From Streptomyces sp. CB03234 (lineage in GTDB: Bacteria > Actinomycetota > Actinomycetes > Streptomycetales > Streptomycetaceae): DNA of 64,000 bases. The stretch covers positions 434,001 through 498,000 of the forward strand of contig NZ_LIYH01000003.1 of assembly GCF_001905885.1 (NCBI RefSeq). The letters are read 5' to 3'. The notes below the pieces were generated by a model. It was not told the origin of the DNA. It did no database searches and saw only the letters and a program-made list of their open reading frames with translations. Below are positions 9,342 through 18,340 of the stretch, in pieces. Made by a program: the position numbers and the translations under genes. Within the stretch, counting starts at the first letter, position 1. Each line of letters opens with the position of its first letter.

Positions 9342-9501
9342 AGTCGTGATTGTCGGTCCGGCCGGGCCGGAGTGTCCAGACGGACCTCGTTGTCGGACCC
9401 CGTTGGTACGGTCTTGATACGAGGTCCGTGCGGCCAAGTGTCGTGCTTCCCGATCTCGATCTTGCCAGGATTGGGGCGTTACGACGACGAGGGGATCACC
9501 A

Positions 9502-11247
9502 GTGCTGTTCGAGGTGTGGGCACCGCAGGCAGAGGAACGGGTCGAGCTCCAACTGGACGGCCTGAGCCACCCGTTGGCGCGCGACCCGGAGCGGGACGGC
9601 TGGTGGGCGGCCGAGGCGGAGGCCGGTGACGGCGCGCGGTACGGGTACGCGCTGGACGGCGGGCCGCTGCTGCCCGACCCACGGTCCCGGCGCCAGCCGG
9701 ACGGGCCCGACGGCCCGAGCGCGGTCGTCGACCACGCCGCGTACACCTGGCGGCACGAACCTCCGGGACGCGGCCTGCGCGGGGCCGTTCTGTACGAGAT
9801 GCACGTCGGTACGTACACGCCCGAGGGCACCCTGGACGCGGCGGCCGCCCGCTTGGACCACCTGGTCGAGCTGGGCGTCACCCATGTGGAGCTGATGCCG
9901 CTGTGCCCGTTCCCGGGCAGGCACGGGTGGGGGTACGAGGGCGTGTCGCTGTGGGCCGTCCACGAGCCGTACGGCGGGCCCGAAGCGCTCAAGCGATTCG
10001 TCGACACGGCGCACGGCCTGGGCCTGGGCGTGGTGCTGGACGTGGTCCACAACCACCTGGGCCCGTCCGGCAACTACCTCCCCGCCTTCGGCCCGTACTT
10101 CACCGACACCCACCACACCCCGTGGGGCGCCGCCGTGAACCTGGACGCGCCCGGCTCGGACGAGGTCCGGGCGTTCCTGCTGGGCAGCGCGCTGGCCTGG
10201 CTGCGCGACTACCGGATCGACGGGCTGCGGCTGGACGCCGTGCACGCGCTGGCCGACACCCGCGCGCTGACGTTCCTGGAGGAGCTGTCGGCGGCCGTGG
10301 ACGAGCTGGGCGCCGAACAGGGCCGGGAGCTGTTCCTGATCGCCGAGTCGGACCTGGCCGACCCGCGCACCACGACCCCCCGCGACTCCTGGGGACTCGG
10401 CCTGCACGCCCAGTGGAACGACGACTTCCACCACGCCCTCCACGCCATCCTGACCGGTGAATCCCAGGGCTATTACGGCGACTTCGCGCGTGCCCCGCTG
10501 GCCGCCCTCGCCAAGACGCTCGGCCATGTCTTCTTCCACGACGGTACGTACTCGACGTTCCGCGGCCGTACGCACGGCCGGCCGGTCGACCGTTCGACGA
10601 CCCCGGCGCACCGGTTCCTGGCCTATGCCCAGACCCACGACCAGGTCGGCAACCGGGCCACCGGCGACCGGCTGTCGGCGTCCTGCTCCCCCGGGCTGCT
10701 GGCGTGCGCGGCGGCCATGGTGCTGACCGGGCCGTTCACGCCGATGCTCTTCATGGGCGAGGAGTGGGGGGCGAGCACGCCGTGGCAGTTCTTCACCGAC
10801 CACACGGACCCGCGGCTGGCGGAGGCGGTGCGCAAGGGGCGGCGACGGGAGTTCGCCGCGCACGGCTGGGCGGAGGAGGACGTCCCGGACCCACAGGACC
10901 CGGCCACCCGGGACCGCTCGTGTCTGGACTGGTCCGAGCGCGACCGGCAGCCGCACGCCCGGCTGCTCGCCTGGTACCGGGAGCTGATCGCGCTGCGGGC
11001 CACCCAGCCGGACCTGACCGACCCGGACCTGGCCGCGGTGCGGGTGGCGTACGACGAGGAGGCCCGCTGGCTGGCGTACCGGCGCGGGGATCTGCGGGTC
11101 GCGGTGAACTTCGCCAAGGAGCCCGCCCGTATCCCGCTCGGCACCAGGGGGCGGGTGCTGGCGGCCTGGGAGCCGGTGGAGATGCCGAACGGGGACGGGC
11201 TGATGACCCTGCCGCCGGAGTCGTGCGTGGTGCTGGCGGATGTCTGA
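9502..11247 (+). CDS. treZ: Malto-oligosyltrehalose trehalohydrolase TreZ
   Basis: TreZ cleaves the alpha-1,4 bond next to the terminal trehalosyl unit made by TreY, releasing trehalose. The 581-residue protein starts at a GTG after GAGGGGATC and shows an N-terminal CBM48-like domain (MLFEVWAPQAEERVEL). The GH13 barrel follows: AVLYEMHVGTYTPEGT, VVLDVVHNHLGPSGNYL, IDGLRLDAVHAL (nucleophile Asp), LFLIAESDLADPR (acid Glu) and YAQTHDQVGNR. The family hallmark TPMLFMGEEW is also visible. It completes the TreY-TreZ route in this window; its own start is separated from the divergent FHA gene by 160 bp. Confidence 0.95.
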   Translation: MLFEVWAPQAEERVELQLDGLSHPLARDPERDGWWAAEAEAGDGARYGYALDGGPLLPDPRSRRQPDGPDGPSAVVDHAAYTWRHEPPGRGLRGAVLYEMHVGTYTPEGTLDAAAARLDHLVELGVTHVELMPLCPFPGRHGWGYEGVSLWAVHEPYGGPEALKRFVDTAHGLGLGVVLDVVHNHLGPSGNYLPAFGPYFTDTHHTPWGAAVNLDAPGSDEVRAFLLGSALAWLRDYRIDGLRLDAVHALADTRALTFLEELSAAVDELGAEQGRELFLIAESDLADPRTTTPRDSWGLGLHAQWNDDFHHALHAILTGESQGYYGDFARAPLAALAKTLGHVFFHDGTYSTFRGRTHGRPVDRSTTPAHRFLAYAQTHDQVGNRATGDRLSASCSPGLLACAAAMVLTGPFTPMLFMGEEWGASTPWQFFTDHTDPRLAEAVRKGRRREFAAHGWAEEDVPDPQDPATRDRSCLDWSERDRQPHARLLAWYRELIALRATQPDLTDPDLAAVRVAYDEEARWLAYRRGDLRVAVNFAKEPARIPLGTRGRVLAAWEPVEMPNGDGLMTLPPESCVVLADV

Positions 11248-11253
11248 CCGGCC

Positions 11254-12435
11254 CTACTCGACGACGGCGAGCTCGCGCGGAGTGCTGTTGAAGCGGCGGC
11301 CGCCACCGTCCTCGGTGACCGTGACGATGTCCTCGATACGGACGCCGAAGCGGCCCGGGAGGTAGATGCCCGGCTCGATGGAGAAGCACATGCCGGGCAC
11401 GAGGGGCTGCTCCTCGCCCTCGATCATGTAGGGCGGCTCGTGCGTGGTGACGCCGATGCCGTGGCCGGTGCGGTGGATGAAGTACTCGCCGTACCCGGCC
11501 CGGTCGATCACCGCGCGGGCCGCCCGGTCGACCTCCTGGCACGCCACGCCCGCCGTGACCGCCTCGAACCCCGCCTGCTGGGCCTCCCGTACGACGTCGT
11601 GGACGCGCCGCTCCTCGGGCGTCGGCTCGCCGACGTGGACGGTACGGGTGGTGTCGGAGCCGTACCCGTGCTTGAGGCCGCCGAAGTCGAGGACGACCAT
11701 GTCGCCCCGCTCGATGGTGCGGTCGCCCGCCTCATGGTGCGGGTTGGCGCCGTTGGGCCCCGATCCGACGACGGTGAAGTCCACCTGCGAGTGGCCGAAG
11801 TGCGTGAGCAGCGCGGCCAGATCGGCGGCGACGTCCGTCTCCTTCCGCCCCGCGAAACGGACCTTGAGGATCTCCCGGTACGCCTCGTCGGCGGCGGCGC
11901 CCGCCGCCTCCAGCCGGGCCAGCTCGGCCGCGTCCTTGACGGCGCGGAGCATGGGCAGGGCCTCGGTGAGCGCGGCGTACGAGGAGTCCGGCAGCTGCTT
12001 CTGGAGCCCGAGGAGGTGCATGGCCCAGGCGTTGTCGCTGACCCCGAAGCGGCCCTGGGGGTCGAGGAGCGGGGCGGTGACGGCGTACGGGTCGGTGCCG
12101 TCGGTCCAGTCGCGGAGGGTGAGGGCGGCGGCCCCGGGTGCCCGGTCGGCGTCGGGCGCTTCGAGGGTCGGCACGACGAGCACCGGGTCCCGGCCGGAGG
12201 CGAGGACGAGGAGCGTGAGGCGCTCGGTGTCGGCGGTGGGCCGGTAGCCGGTGAGGTACACCAGGTCGGGGCCGGGCGCGACGAGGAGCCCGGCGAGTCC
12301 CGCTTCGGCGGCGGCCTCGGCGGCGCGGGCCATGCGGGCGCGGTAGTCGTCGGCGGTGAAGGGGGCGGGGTCGGTGGCGGGGTCGGTGGCGGGGTTGGCT
12401 GCGGGGTTGGCTGCGGGGGCGCTGCGGCTGTCCAT
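11254..12435 (-). CDS. M24 family metallopeptidase, Xaa-Pro aminopeptidase/dipeptidase type
   Basis: The protein has an N-terminal creatinase-like domain (GLAGLLVAPGPDLVYLTGYRP) and a C-terminal pita-bread peptidase domain. Metal ligands are visible: Asp in MVVLDFGG, Asp in GYGSDTTRT, His in IHRTGHGIG, Glu in FSIEPGIYLPG and Glu in GVRIEDIV. It removes N-terminal residues before proline or splits Xaa-Pro dipeptides in the cytoplasm. ATG 12435 is preferred over ATG 12444, since a GGCGAGG site is well spaced only for the former. The N-terminus carries a low-complexity Ala/Asn/Asp/Pro run from a DNA tandem repeat. It converges with treZ, 6 bp apart. Confidence 0.9.
   Translation of the reverse strand: MDSRSAPAANPAANPATDPATDPAPFTADDYRARMARAAEAAAEAGLAGLLVAPGPDLVYLTGYRPTADTERLTLLVLASGRDPVLVVPTLEAPDADRAPGAAALTLRDWTDGTDPYAVTAPLLDPQGRFGVSDNAWAMHLLGLQKQLPDSSYAALTEALPMLRAVKDAAELARLEAAGAAADEAYREILKVRFAGRKETDVAADLAALLTHFGHSQVDFTVVGSGPNGANPHHEAGDRTIERGDMVVLDFGGLKHGYGSDTTRTVHVGEPTPEERRVHDVVREAQQAGFEAVTAGVACQEVDRAARAVIDRAGYGEYFIHRTGHGIGVTTHEPPYMIEGEEQPLVPGMCFSIEPGIYLPGRFGVRIEDIVTVTEDGGGRRFNSTPRELAVVE
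12366..12413. repeat. Four tandem 12-bp units inside the M24 peptidase N-terminus
   Basis: Two copies of CGGGGTCGGTGG are followed by two copies of CGGGGTTGGCTG. Because the unit length is a multiple of three, the repeats encode (on the minus strand) NPAANPATDPATDP-like residues without breaking the frame. This is a likely slippage site that varies in copy number. Confidence 0.75.
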
Positions 12436-12490
12436 GACGGTCATCCTCGCCGGGTGGCGGGCCGGCCGCGAGCGGTATCCGGGGGCGACG

Positions 12491-13363
12491 TCAGAGCACG
12501 GACGCCGTCAGGGCGGCGGCCACGGTGGCGGCGGGGCCTGCCGGTTCGCCGCCACGGAGGAGTTCGGTGCGGTGGACGAGGCGCGGTTCGGTGAGCGGGA
12601 CGGCGGTGGCGCCGGGGGCCGGCGGGACGGTCGTCGGCAGGAGGGTCAGGCCGTGACCGGCGGCCACGAGGGCGGTCAGCGTGCGGACGTCGGTGCCGTC
12701 GTAGCGCAGGGCGGGGCGGAACCCGGTGGTGCCCTGGGCGGCGCGGAGCCGGTCGAGCGGGAGGCCGGCGGCCGGGGCGTCGAGCCAGCGGGCGTCGACG
12801 AGGTCGCCGAGGCGCAGACCGGGGCGGCGGGCGAGGGGGTGGCCCGCCGGGAGGTGGACGGCGAGCGGGGCCTCGGCGACGCGCGTGGCGGTGAGCGGGG
12901 CGACGTCCGGGAGCCGCAGCGGGTCGTTGGGGGCAGCGAGGCCGTCGACGATCCCCAGGTCGGCGGCCCCGGCCGCGAGGGCGGCGGGGATGTCGTCACG
13001 GGGAAGGACGCGGAGCGTGACGCGAGTGGCGGGCAGCGCGGCGAGGGTGTCGGGGTGGACGGCGAGCGGGGCGGCGGCGAGGGTGAGTTCACCGGCCGGT
13101 TCGGCGGCCATGCGCGTGAGGTCGGCGCGGGCCGCGTCGAGGCGGAGCAGCAGGGGCCGGGCGTGCTCCAGGAGGCGCTCGCCCGCGCGGGTGGGGGCGA
13201 CCGGGCGGCGGGCGAGCAGCGGAACGCCGAGGTCGCCCTCGAGGGCGGCGATGTGCTGGGAGACGGCCGACTGGGTGTAGCCCAGTGCGCGGGCGGCTCC
13301 CGAGAAGGAGGCGAGCCGGGCCACCGTCACGAACGTACGGAGCAGGTGTGGGTCCACGGTCAC
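12491..13363 (-). CDS. LysR family transcriptional regulator
   Basis: The N-terminal winged helix-turn-helix is classic: LLRTFVTVARLASFSGAARALGYTQSAVSQHIAALEGDLGVPLL (residues about 8-50), followed by a ligand-binding domain in the remaining 230 residues. I start at GTG 13363 (VTVDPHLLRTF), preceded by GGCAGGA; an ATG at 13381 is an alternative. It is divergent from an amidotransferase-like gene 80 bp away, the usual arrangement when a LysR protein controls its neighbour. The ligand is unknown. It lies upstream of the M24 peptidase gene on the same strand. Confidence 0.9.
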   Translation of the reverse strand: MTVDPHLLRTFVTVARLASFSGAARALGYTQSAVSQHIAALEGDLGVPLLARRPVAPTRAGERLLEHARPLLLRLDAARADLTRMAAEPAGELTLAAAPLAVHPDTLAALPATRVTLRVLPRDDIPAALAAGAADLGIVDGLAAPNDPLRLPDVAPLTATRVAEAPLAVHLPAGHPLARRPGLRLGDLVDARWLDAPAAGLPLDRLRAAQGTTGFRPALRYDGTDVRTLTALVAAGHGLTLLPTTVPPAPGATAVPLTEPRLVHRTELLRGGEPAGPAATVAAALTASVL

Positions 13364-13443
13364 CAGTGTCCTGCCCGGCATAAGCGTTGCTGATCGGGGG
13401 TGCGGAAATCATCGTTGGACCTGAAGCGGCCCCGGCGGCAAGC

Positions 13444-14199
13444 ATGGTGGGCATGACGCATCCTGTTGCCCGGATCGCCCTGGTCGGCGACCGTTCCTCC
13501 ACCGTGCAGTCCCACGCCCGTGTCCCGGTGCTCCTCGACGCGCTGGCCGAGCGCGAGGGCCTCGTCCTCGACGGGTACTGGATCCCGACCGTCGACGCCG
13601 GGCAGCCGGGCGCCGTTGAGGGGTTCGACGCGGTGTGGCTGCTGCCCGGCAGCCCGTACCGCAGTGAGGAGGGCGCGCTGGCCGCGATCCGTACCGCGCG
13701 GGAGCGGGGGATCCCGTTCCTTGGCACGTGCGGCGGTTTCCAGCACGCGCTGCTGGAGTACGCGCGCGGCGTCTGCGGGCTGCACCGCGCAGCGCACGCC
13801 GAGAACGACCCGGGGGCCGCCGACGAGGACCTGGTGATCGGGCGGCTCGCGTGTTCGCTGGCCGGGCACGAGGGGGCGGTGCGGGTGACGCCCGGGTCGC
13901 TGGCCGAGTCGGTGATCGGTGCCGAGCGGCTGGTGGAGCGGTACGAGTGCTCGTACGGGCCCAGCAGCGCGCACCTGGACCTGCTGCGCGCGCACGGTCT
14001 GCGCTTCACGGGCGACGACGGCAAGGGACAGGTGCGGATCGTGGAACTGCCGGGGCACCCCTTCTTCCTGGCCACGCTGTTCCAGCCCGAGCTGGCCGGG
14101 GACGGCACGCGTGCGCACCCGGTCGTGCGGGCGCTGGCGTCGGCGGCGGTGCGGCACGCGAGCGCGGTGCGGCACCCGAGCGCGGTACCGGCCGGCTGA
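13444..14199 (+). CDS. CTP synthase C-terminal-region-related protein (class I amidotransferase-like)
   Basis: The 251-residue protein looks like the glutamine amidotransferase half of CTP synthase without the synthetase domain. It has IALVGDRSS, GFDAVWLLPGSPY, the nucleophile elbow FLGTCGGFQHALLEYAR with Cys96, and LATLFQPELAG. In active class I amidotransferases the last motif is F-H-P-E; here His is replaced by Gln214, so glutaminase activity is doubtful. Some members of this named family carry selenocysteine; here Cys is encoded. ATG 13444 and ATG 13453 are both plausible starts. The gene is divergent from the LysR regulator. Confidence 0.8.
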   Translation: MVGMTHPVARIALVGDRSSTVQSHARVPVLLDALAEREGLVLDGYWIPTVDAGQPGAVEGFDAVWLLPGSPYRSEEGALAAIRTARERGIPFLGTCGGFQHALLEYARGVCGLHRAAHAENDPGAADEDLVIGRLACSLAGHEGAVRVTPGSLAESVIGAERLVERYECSYGPSSAHLDLLRAHGLRFTGDDGKGQVRIVELPGHPFFLATLFQPELAGDGTRAHPVVRALASAAVRHASAVRHPSAVPAG

Positions 14200-14217
14200 G
14201 CCGGGGGGCGAGCGCGG

Positions 14218-14844
14218 TCAGGACATGCGTACGACGAGGTCGGCGCGGCCACGGCCGGCGGTGACGAGCCGGGCGTTGGCCTCGTCGGACTCCCTGACCC
14301 AGCGCTCGGCGTACGGGCGGTCCTTGCCGAACCGGACGTGGCGCTCGACGAGCCGGTGGACACGGCGGCGATCGTCCAGTTCCAGGAACCAGACCTCGTC
14401 GAGGAGCCGGCGGACGGCCGCCCAGGGGCCGTCGTCGTGGAGGAGGTAATTGCCCTCGGTGACGACGAGCGGCACCTCGGGGCCGACCGGGATGCTGCCC
14501 GCGACCGGTTCCTCCAGGGCCCGGTCGAAGGCGGGGGCGTAGACGACCGTGCCCGGCTCGGCGGCTCGGAGGCGGGTGAGCAGCGCGGCGTACCCGGCGG
14601 CGTCGAACGTGTCGGGGGCGCCCTTGCGTTCGGTGCGGCCGAGGCGGCGCAGTTCGGCCTGGGCGAGGTGGAAGCCGTCCATGGGGACGAGGGCGGCGAG
14701 CCCGCCGAGCCGGTCGACCAGCCGCGCCGCGAGGGTGGACTTGCCCGCGCCGGGCGCTCCGGCCAGACCGAGGACGCGGCGGGTGCCGGGGACGGCGAGG
14801 CGGCGGGCACGGGCGGTGAGCTCGGCGAGCGCTTGCGAGTCCAT
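14218..14844 (-). CDS. Nucleoside/nucleotide kinase family P-loop protein
   Basis: This 208-residue protein has a Walker A GLAGAPGAGKSTLAARL at residues about 27-43, a MDGFHLAQAEL motif, VVTEGNYLLHDDGPW resembling the Walker B region of uridine/pantothenate-kinase-like enzymes, and a C-terminal lid RVHRLVERHVRFGKDR. It probably phosphorylates a small hydroxylated substrate such as a nucleoside, fructose or pantothenate-like compound. It is convergent with the amidotransferase gene, 18 bp apart. The exact substrate cannot be assigned. Confidence 0.85.
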   Translation of the reverse strand: MDSQALAELTARARRLAVPGTRRVLGLAGAPGAGKSTLAARLVDRLGGLAALVPMDGFHLAQAELRRLGRTERKGAPDTFDAAGYAALLTRLRAAEPGTVVYAPAFDRALEEPVAGSIPVGPEVPLVVTEGNYLLHDDGPWAAVRRLLDEVWFLELDDRRRVHRLVERHVRFGKDRPYAERWVRESDEANARLVTAGRGRADLVVRMS

Positions 14845-14939
14845 GGGGGAATTCTGGCAGTCCGCGGGCGAGTGTCCAGGCGCCTTGTCATACGTACGAC
14901 GGCCGCACCCCGCCCCGGGACGCCGGTAGCCGGCCTGGG

Positions 14940-15230
14940 TCAGCGCCCCTTGGCGCGGGGCGTGGTGAGGGCGTCGAGCAGGCCGGGGAACGCCTCGTCC
15001 ATCTCGGCACGGCGGAGGGCGTTCATCCGCGAGGTGCCGACGTAGTACTGCCGGATGAGGCCCGCCTCGCGCAGCACCTTGAAGTGGTGGGTGGCGGTCG
15101 ACTTGCTGACCGAGATGTCGAAGGCCCCGCAGGCGATGTCCTCCCCGGCCGCGTCGAGCTGCGTGACGATGCTCCGGCGTACCGGATCGACGAGGGCCTC
15201 CAGCACCTGCCGGAGGTCGAGTTGCGACAC
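14940..15230 (-). CDS. ArsR-type winged-helix regulator, start region disturbed
   Basis: The readable domain (LRQVLEALVDPVRRSIVTQLDAAGE...SKSTATHHFKVLREAGLIRQYYVGTSRMNALRR) is an ArsR/SmtB-like winged helix with recognition helix SKSTATHHFK. No metal-binding ELCVC motif is present, so it senses something else. The frame is open far upstream without a natural start; I use GTG 15230 (VSQLDL), which has no good ribosome binding site. Immediately upstream, on the other strand, lies a truncated dehydrogenase. The regulator's own promoter and first codons may have been lost in the deletion that made that junction. Confidence 0.65.
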   Translation of the reverse strand: MSQLDLRQVLEALVDPVRRSIVTQLDAAGEDIACGAFDISVSKSTATHHFKVLREAGLIRQYYVGTSRMNALRRAEMDEAFPGLLDALTTPRAKGR

Positions 15231-15243
15231 GTCGGGGTGGGGC

Positions 15244-15629
15244 GGTGTACGCAGAAGCGCTGGTCCGGCGGCAGGGGCGCCGCGTACGTCTTCGACGCCG
15301 TCGCCGGACCGGCCGTCATGGAACTGGCCCGAGCCGTGGCCGCCGACGGGACGTTGTTCTTGTGGCGCGCGCAGAGTGGGCAGCCGACGCCCTGTCCGGG
15401 GTTCGACCTGGGCACGCCCGCGCTGAACATGCACGTACACGATGCTGGAGATCGCAGGGACCCCCGGCGGCTGCGCCGTGCCGCGGCGTTCGCCACCTCC
15501 GGCCTGCGCGGCGGGTCTCTTCGACCGGTGGTCGACCGGCTGTTTCCGCTGGAGGACACCGTGCGGGCCCACCAGCGCATGGAGTGCAGCACCCGGTTCG
15601 GCAAGATCGTCGTCACAGTCGCGCACTGA
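15244..15629 (+). pseudogene. 3' remnant of a zinc-dependent alcohol dehydrogenase / quinone oxidoreductase
   Basis: The frame ending at 15629 reads GAAYVFDAVAGPAVMELARAVAADGTLFLW...LRPVVDRLFPLEDTVRAHQRMECSTRFGKIVVTV, which is the C-terminal third of an MDR-family quinone oxidoreductase. No N-terminal catalytic domain precedes it; the antisense ArsR gene abuts instead. Around 15432-15462 the expected residues TMLEIAGD appear in a different frame, which indicates a +1 and a -1 frameshift that nearly cancel. It is therefore a broken gene. ArsR-type regulators are often divergent from such oxidoreductases, so a deletion of the intergenic region and the 5' half is the simplest explanation. Confidence 0.7.
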
Positions 15630-15842
15630 GCGTGATCGGTTGATCATGGCGAGCAGCGGTGCGTGCGATGGCCGCGGCCTCGGTGGCGATGCCGTTTCCC
15701 GGGAGCGTGAAGGGCTACTCGGTTCGGCATGGATCGGTCACCGGCCTGCCGGTGGTCGCCCCCGGCGGCGCGCTGGGCGGTCGCCTCACCCGGCCGACGC
15801 GAGGACCGGCCGTGACGCCGCGTGAACGGGATAGGAGCGATC

Positions 15843-16310
15843 ATGATGGTCGGCAAAGCGGTAGCGGGATCGCACAGGCGTACGTCCATGGCGCCCGAGG
15901 TGCGGCGGGTACTCAGGGACGGGCAGCGCGACGAGCTCATCAGCCTGCTCATGGCGCTGACGGCGGTCGCGCTGTTCGTCGCACCGTGGGTGGTGGGTTA
16001 TCCCACCTCGGCGAAGGACGCCCACCGCAACGAGCTGGGGGTGGGGATGCTGGTGCTGTTCCTGGCCATGGCACGGTTCAAGTGGCATCTCGGGGCGTGG
16101 TCCGACCTCACGGTCCTGGCCGCGGGCGGCTGGCTGGTCGCCTCACCGTGGCTCCTGGGGCTGCGGAACACGGAGGTCTTCACCGACGGGGCGCACGTCT
16201 TCGACGTGGCCGCGGGCAGCGTCCTGGTGGTGCTGGCGGTCGCCTCACTGCTGCTGTACCGCGCGACACGGCGTACGGAGAACGCGGGAGAGCGGCAGCC
16301 GGAGCGCTGA
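15843..16310 (+). CDS. SPW-repeat membrane protein
   Basis: This 155-residue protein has four hydrophobic segments (about residues 35-52, 67-82, 88-106, 122-142 counted from ATG 15843). Two of them carry the paired signatures APWVVGY and SPWLLGL that define the SPW repeat. The AGGAG at 15833-15837 supports ATG 15843 over an in-frame GTG at 15822. It is an integral membrane protein of unknown role, common in actinomycetes and often near stress genes. Nothing in the neighbouring genes gives it a pathway. Confidence 0.75.
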   Translation: MMVGKAVAGSHRRTSMAPEVRRVLRDGQRDELISLLMALTAVALFVAPWVVGYPTSAKDAHRNELGVGMLVLFLAMARFKWHLGAWSDLTVLAAGGWLVASPWLLGLRNTEVFTDGAHVFDVAAGSVLVVLAVASLLLYRATRRTENAGERQPER

Positions 16311-16612
16311 CCGGCGGCGGCCCGCGGCGAAGACCGGTCCGTCGCGGGGGCCGGGTGGGCGTCCTCGGCGGCGCCGGCATCTGAATGCTGAAGAGACTTG
16401 CCGCGCATTGACGCGCTCTGCCGCGCCCTCCCTCACCCGTCCGGCCCCCCACCGCCGGTCACAAAGCAAACTCCTCCAGCGAAACGGCCGAGTCGCCGAG
16501 CCACCTCCCGGCGTTGTCCGTAGCGTTTGGGAGGGTCGCGCGATCGGTATCGCCGCGCGTCCTTCCGCGTCCTTCCGCGCCCTGCTCGCACGCCGCATTC
16601 CTGGGGATTCGT
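16311..16612. other. Intergenic region upstream of ctaD paralog
   Basis: About 300 bases precede the oxidase gene. They include a somewhat AT-richer stretch around 16455-16500, where a promoter could lie, and a TGGGGA site just before ATG 16613. There is an imperfect repeat CCTTCCGCGT / CCTTCCGCGC at 16561-16580. I see no gene. Confidence 0.35.
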
Positions 16613-18340
16613 ATGGTCACATCGACTGAGCCGTCCACCCTCGTTCCCCAGCCGGGTCGAAGCTGGGGAAGCGTGGCGGTTTCCTGGATGACCACGACGG
16701 ACCACAAGAAAATCGGGCACCTGTACCTGATCACGTCGTTCGCGTTCTTCCTCTTCGGCGGCCTGCTGGCCCTGATGCTCCGGGCGGAGCTGGCCCGGCC
16801 GGGAATTCAGCTGATTTCGAACGAGCAGTACAACCAGACGTTCACGCTGCACGGCACGATCATGCTGCTGCTGTTCGCCACCCCGACTTTCGCCGGGTTC
16901 GCCAACGCGATCATGCCGCTGCAGATCGGCTCACCGGATGTCGCTTTCCCACGGCTGAACATGCTCTCGTACTGGCTGTTCCTCTTCGGCGGCCTCATCG
17001 TCATGGGCGGCCTGCTGACGCCCCAGGGCACCGCCGACTTCGGCTGGACGGCCTACACGCCTCTCAGCGGCGGTGAGCGTACGCCCTATGTCGGCGGGGA
17101 CATGTGGATCATGGGGCTGGCCCTCTCCGGCTTCGGCACCATCCTGGGCGCGGTGAACTTCATGACCACGATCGTCTGTATGCGCGCGCCCGGCATGACG
17201 ATGTTCCGCATGCCCGTCTTCACCTGGAACGTGCTGCTGACCTCGGTGCTGGTGCTCCTCGCGTTCCCGGTCCTCGCCGCGGCGCTCCTCGTACTGGAGG
17301 CCGACCGCCGCTTCGGGGCCCAGGTGTTCGCGCCGGAGAACGGCGGGGCGCTGCTGTGGCAGCACCTCTTCTGGTTCTTCGGCCATCCCGAGGTGTACAT
17401 CCTGGCGCTGCCGTTCTTCGGCGTGGTGACCGAGATCCTCCCCGTCTTCTCCCGTAAACCGCTCTTCGGCTACATCGGGCTGGTGGGCGCGACCATCGCC
17501 ATCACCGGCCTGTCGGTGACGGTATGGGCGCACCACATGTTCGTCACGGGCGGCGTCCTGCTGCCGTTCTTCGCCTTCATGACCTTCCTGATCGCCGTAC
17601 CGACCGGTGTGAAGTTCTTCAACTGGATCGGCACCATGTGGAAGGGCTCCATCACCTTCGAAACACCGATGCTGTGGGCGGTCGGATTCCTCGTCACCTT
17701 CCTCTTCGGCGGGCTGACCGGTGTCATCCTGGGCTCACCACCGCTGGATTTCCACGTCAGTGACACCTACTTCGTGATCGCCCACTTCCACTACGTCCTG
17801 TTCGGGACGATCGTCTTCGCGATGTTCGCCGGATTCCACTTCTGGTGGCCCAAGATGACCGGCACCATGCTCGACGAACGCCTCGGCAAAATCCACTTCT
17901 GGACCCTGTTCGCCGGATTCCACCTGACCTTCCTCGTCCAGCACTGGCTGGGCGCGGAAGGCATGCCGCGCCGGTACGCCGACTACCTCGAGGCCGACGG
18001 ATTCACCGCGCTCAACACCCTGTCGTCGATCGGCTCGTTCCTCCTCGGCCTTTCCACACTGCCGTTCCTCTACAACGTCTGGAAGACCGCCAAGGTCGGG
18101 AAGCGGATCGACGTCGACGATCCGTGGGGCTACGGGCGCTCCCTCGAGTGGGCCACGTCGTGCCCGCCGCCACGGCACAACTTCCTCGAAATGCCGCAGA
18201 TCCGCTCCGAGTCCCCCGCCTTCGACCTGCACCACCCGGCGATCAGCGCCTACGACCAGGCCGTGAGCGCCGGCCGCCGGGACGTCGTCGAACCGGGCAA
18301 GGGTGCGGCCCCGATGCCCGGAGGCAGGGACGACACCTGA
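16613..18340 (+). CDS. ctaD: Cytochrome c oxidase subunit I (aa3-type), orphan copy
   Basis: This 575-residue, 12-TM protein is the haem-copper catalytic subunit that reduces O2 to water. All ligands are present: His80 in TLHGTIM (low-spin haem), His258 and cross-linked Tyr262 in [10 protein letters not shown], His307-His308 in VWAHHMF (CuB), and His391/His393 in IAHFHYV (haem a3 and low-spin haem). The start at ATG 16613 (MVTSTEPS) follows TGGGGA. No genes for subunits II or III, haem A synthesis or the bc1 complex are adjacent, unlike the main actinomycete oxidase locus, so this is probably a second ctaD. Its stop overlaps the next start (TGATG). Confidence 0.93.
   Translation: MVTSTEPSTLVPQPGRSWGSVAVSWMTTTDHKKIGHLYLITSFAFFLFGGLLALMLRAELARPGIQLISNEQYNQTFTLHGTIMLLLFATPTFAGFANAIMPLQIGSPDVAFPRLNMLSYWLFLFGGLIVMGGLLTPQGTADFGWTAYTPLSGGERTPYVGGDMWIMGLALSGFGTILGAVNFMTTIVCMRAPGMTMFRMPVFTWNVLLTSVLVLLAFPVLAAALLVLEADRRFGAQVFAPENGGALLWQHLFWFFGHPEVYILALPFFGVVTEILPVFSRKPLFGYIGLVGATIAITGLSVTVWAHHMFVTGGVLLPFFAFMTFLIAVPTGVKFFNWIGTMWKGSITFETPMLWAVGFLVTFLFGGLTGVILGSPPLDFHVSDTYFVIAHFHYVLFGTIVFAMFAGFHFWWPKMTGTMLDERLGKIHFWTLFAGFHLTFLVQHWLGAEGMPRRYADYLEADGFTALNTLSSIGSFLLGLSTLPFLYNVWKTAKVGKRIDVDDPWGYGRSLEWATSCPPPRHNFLEMPQIRSESPAFDLHHPAISAYDQAVSAGRRDVVEPGKGAAPMPGGRDDT

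Noticed and set aside
9342..10073. Upstream extension of the DUF1707-FHA protein across treZ
   Set aside because: It would run antisense through treZ, and the DUF1707 domain begins right after GTG 9341.
13717..13745. Selenocysteine in the CTP-synthase-tail-like protein
   Set aside because: The nucleophile codon is TGC (Cys), not TGA, so it is the ordinary cysteine form.
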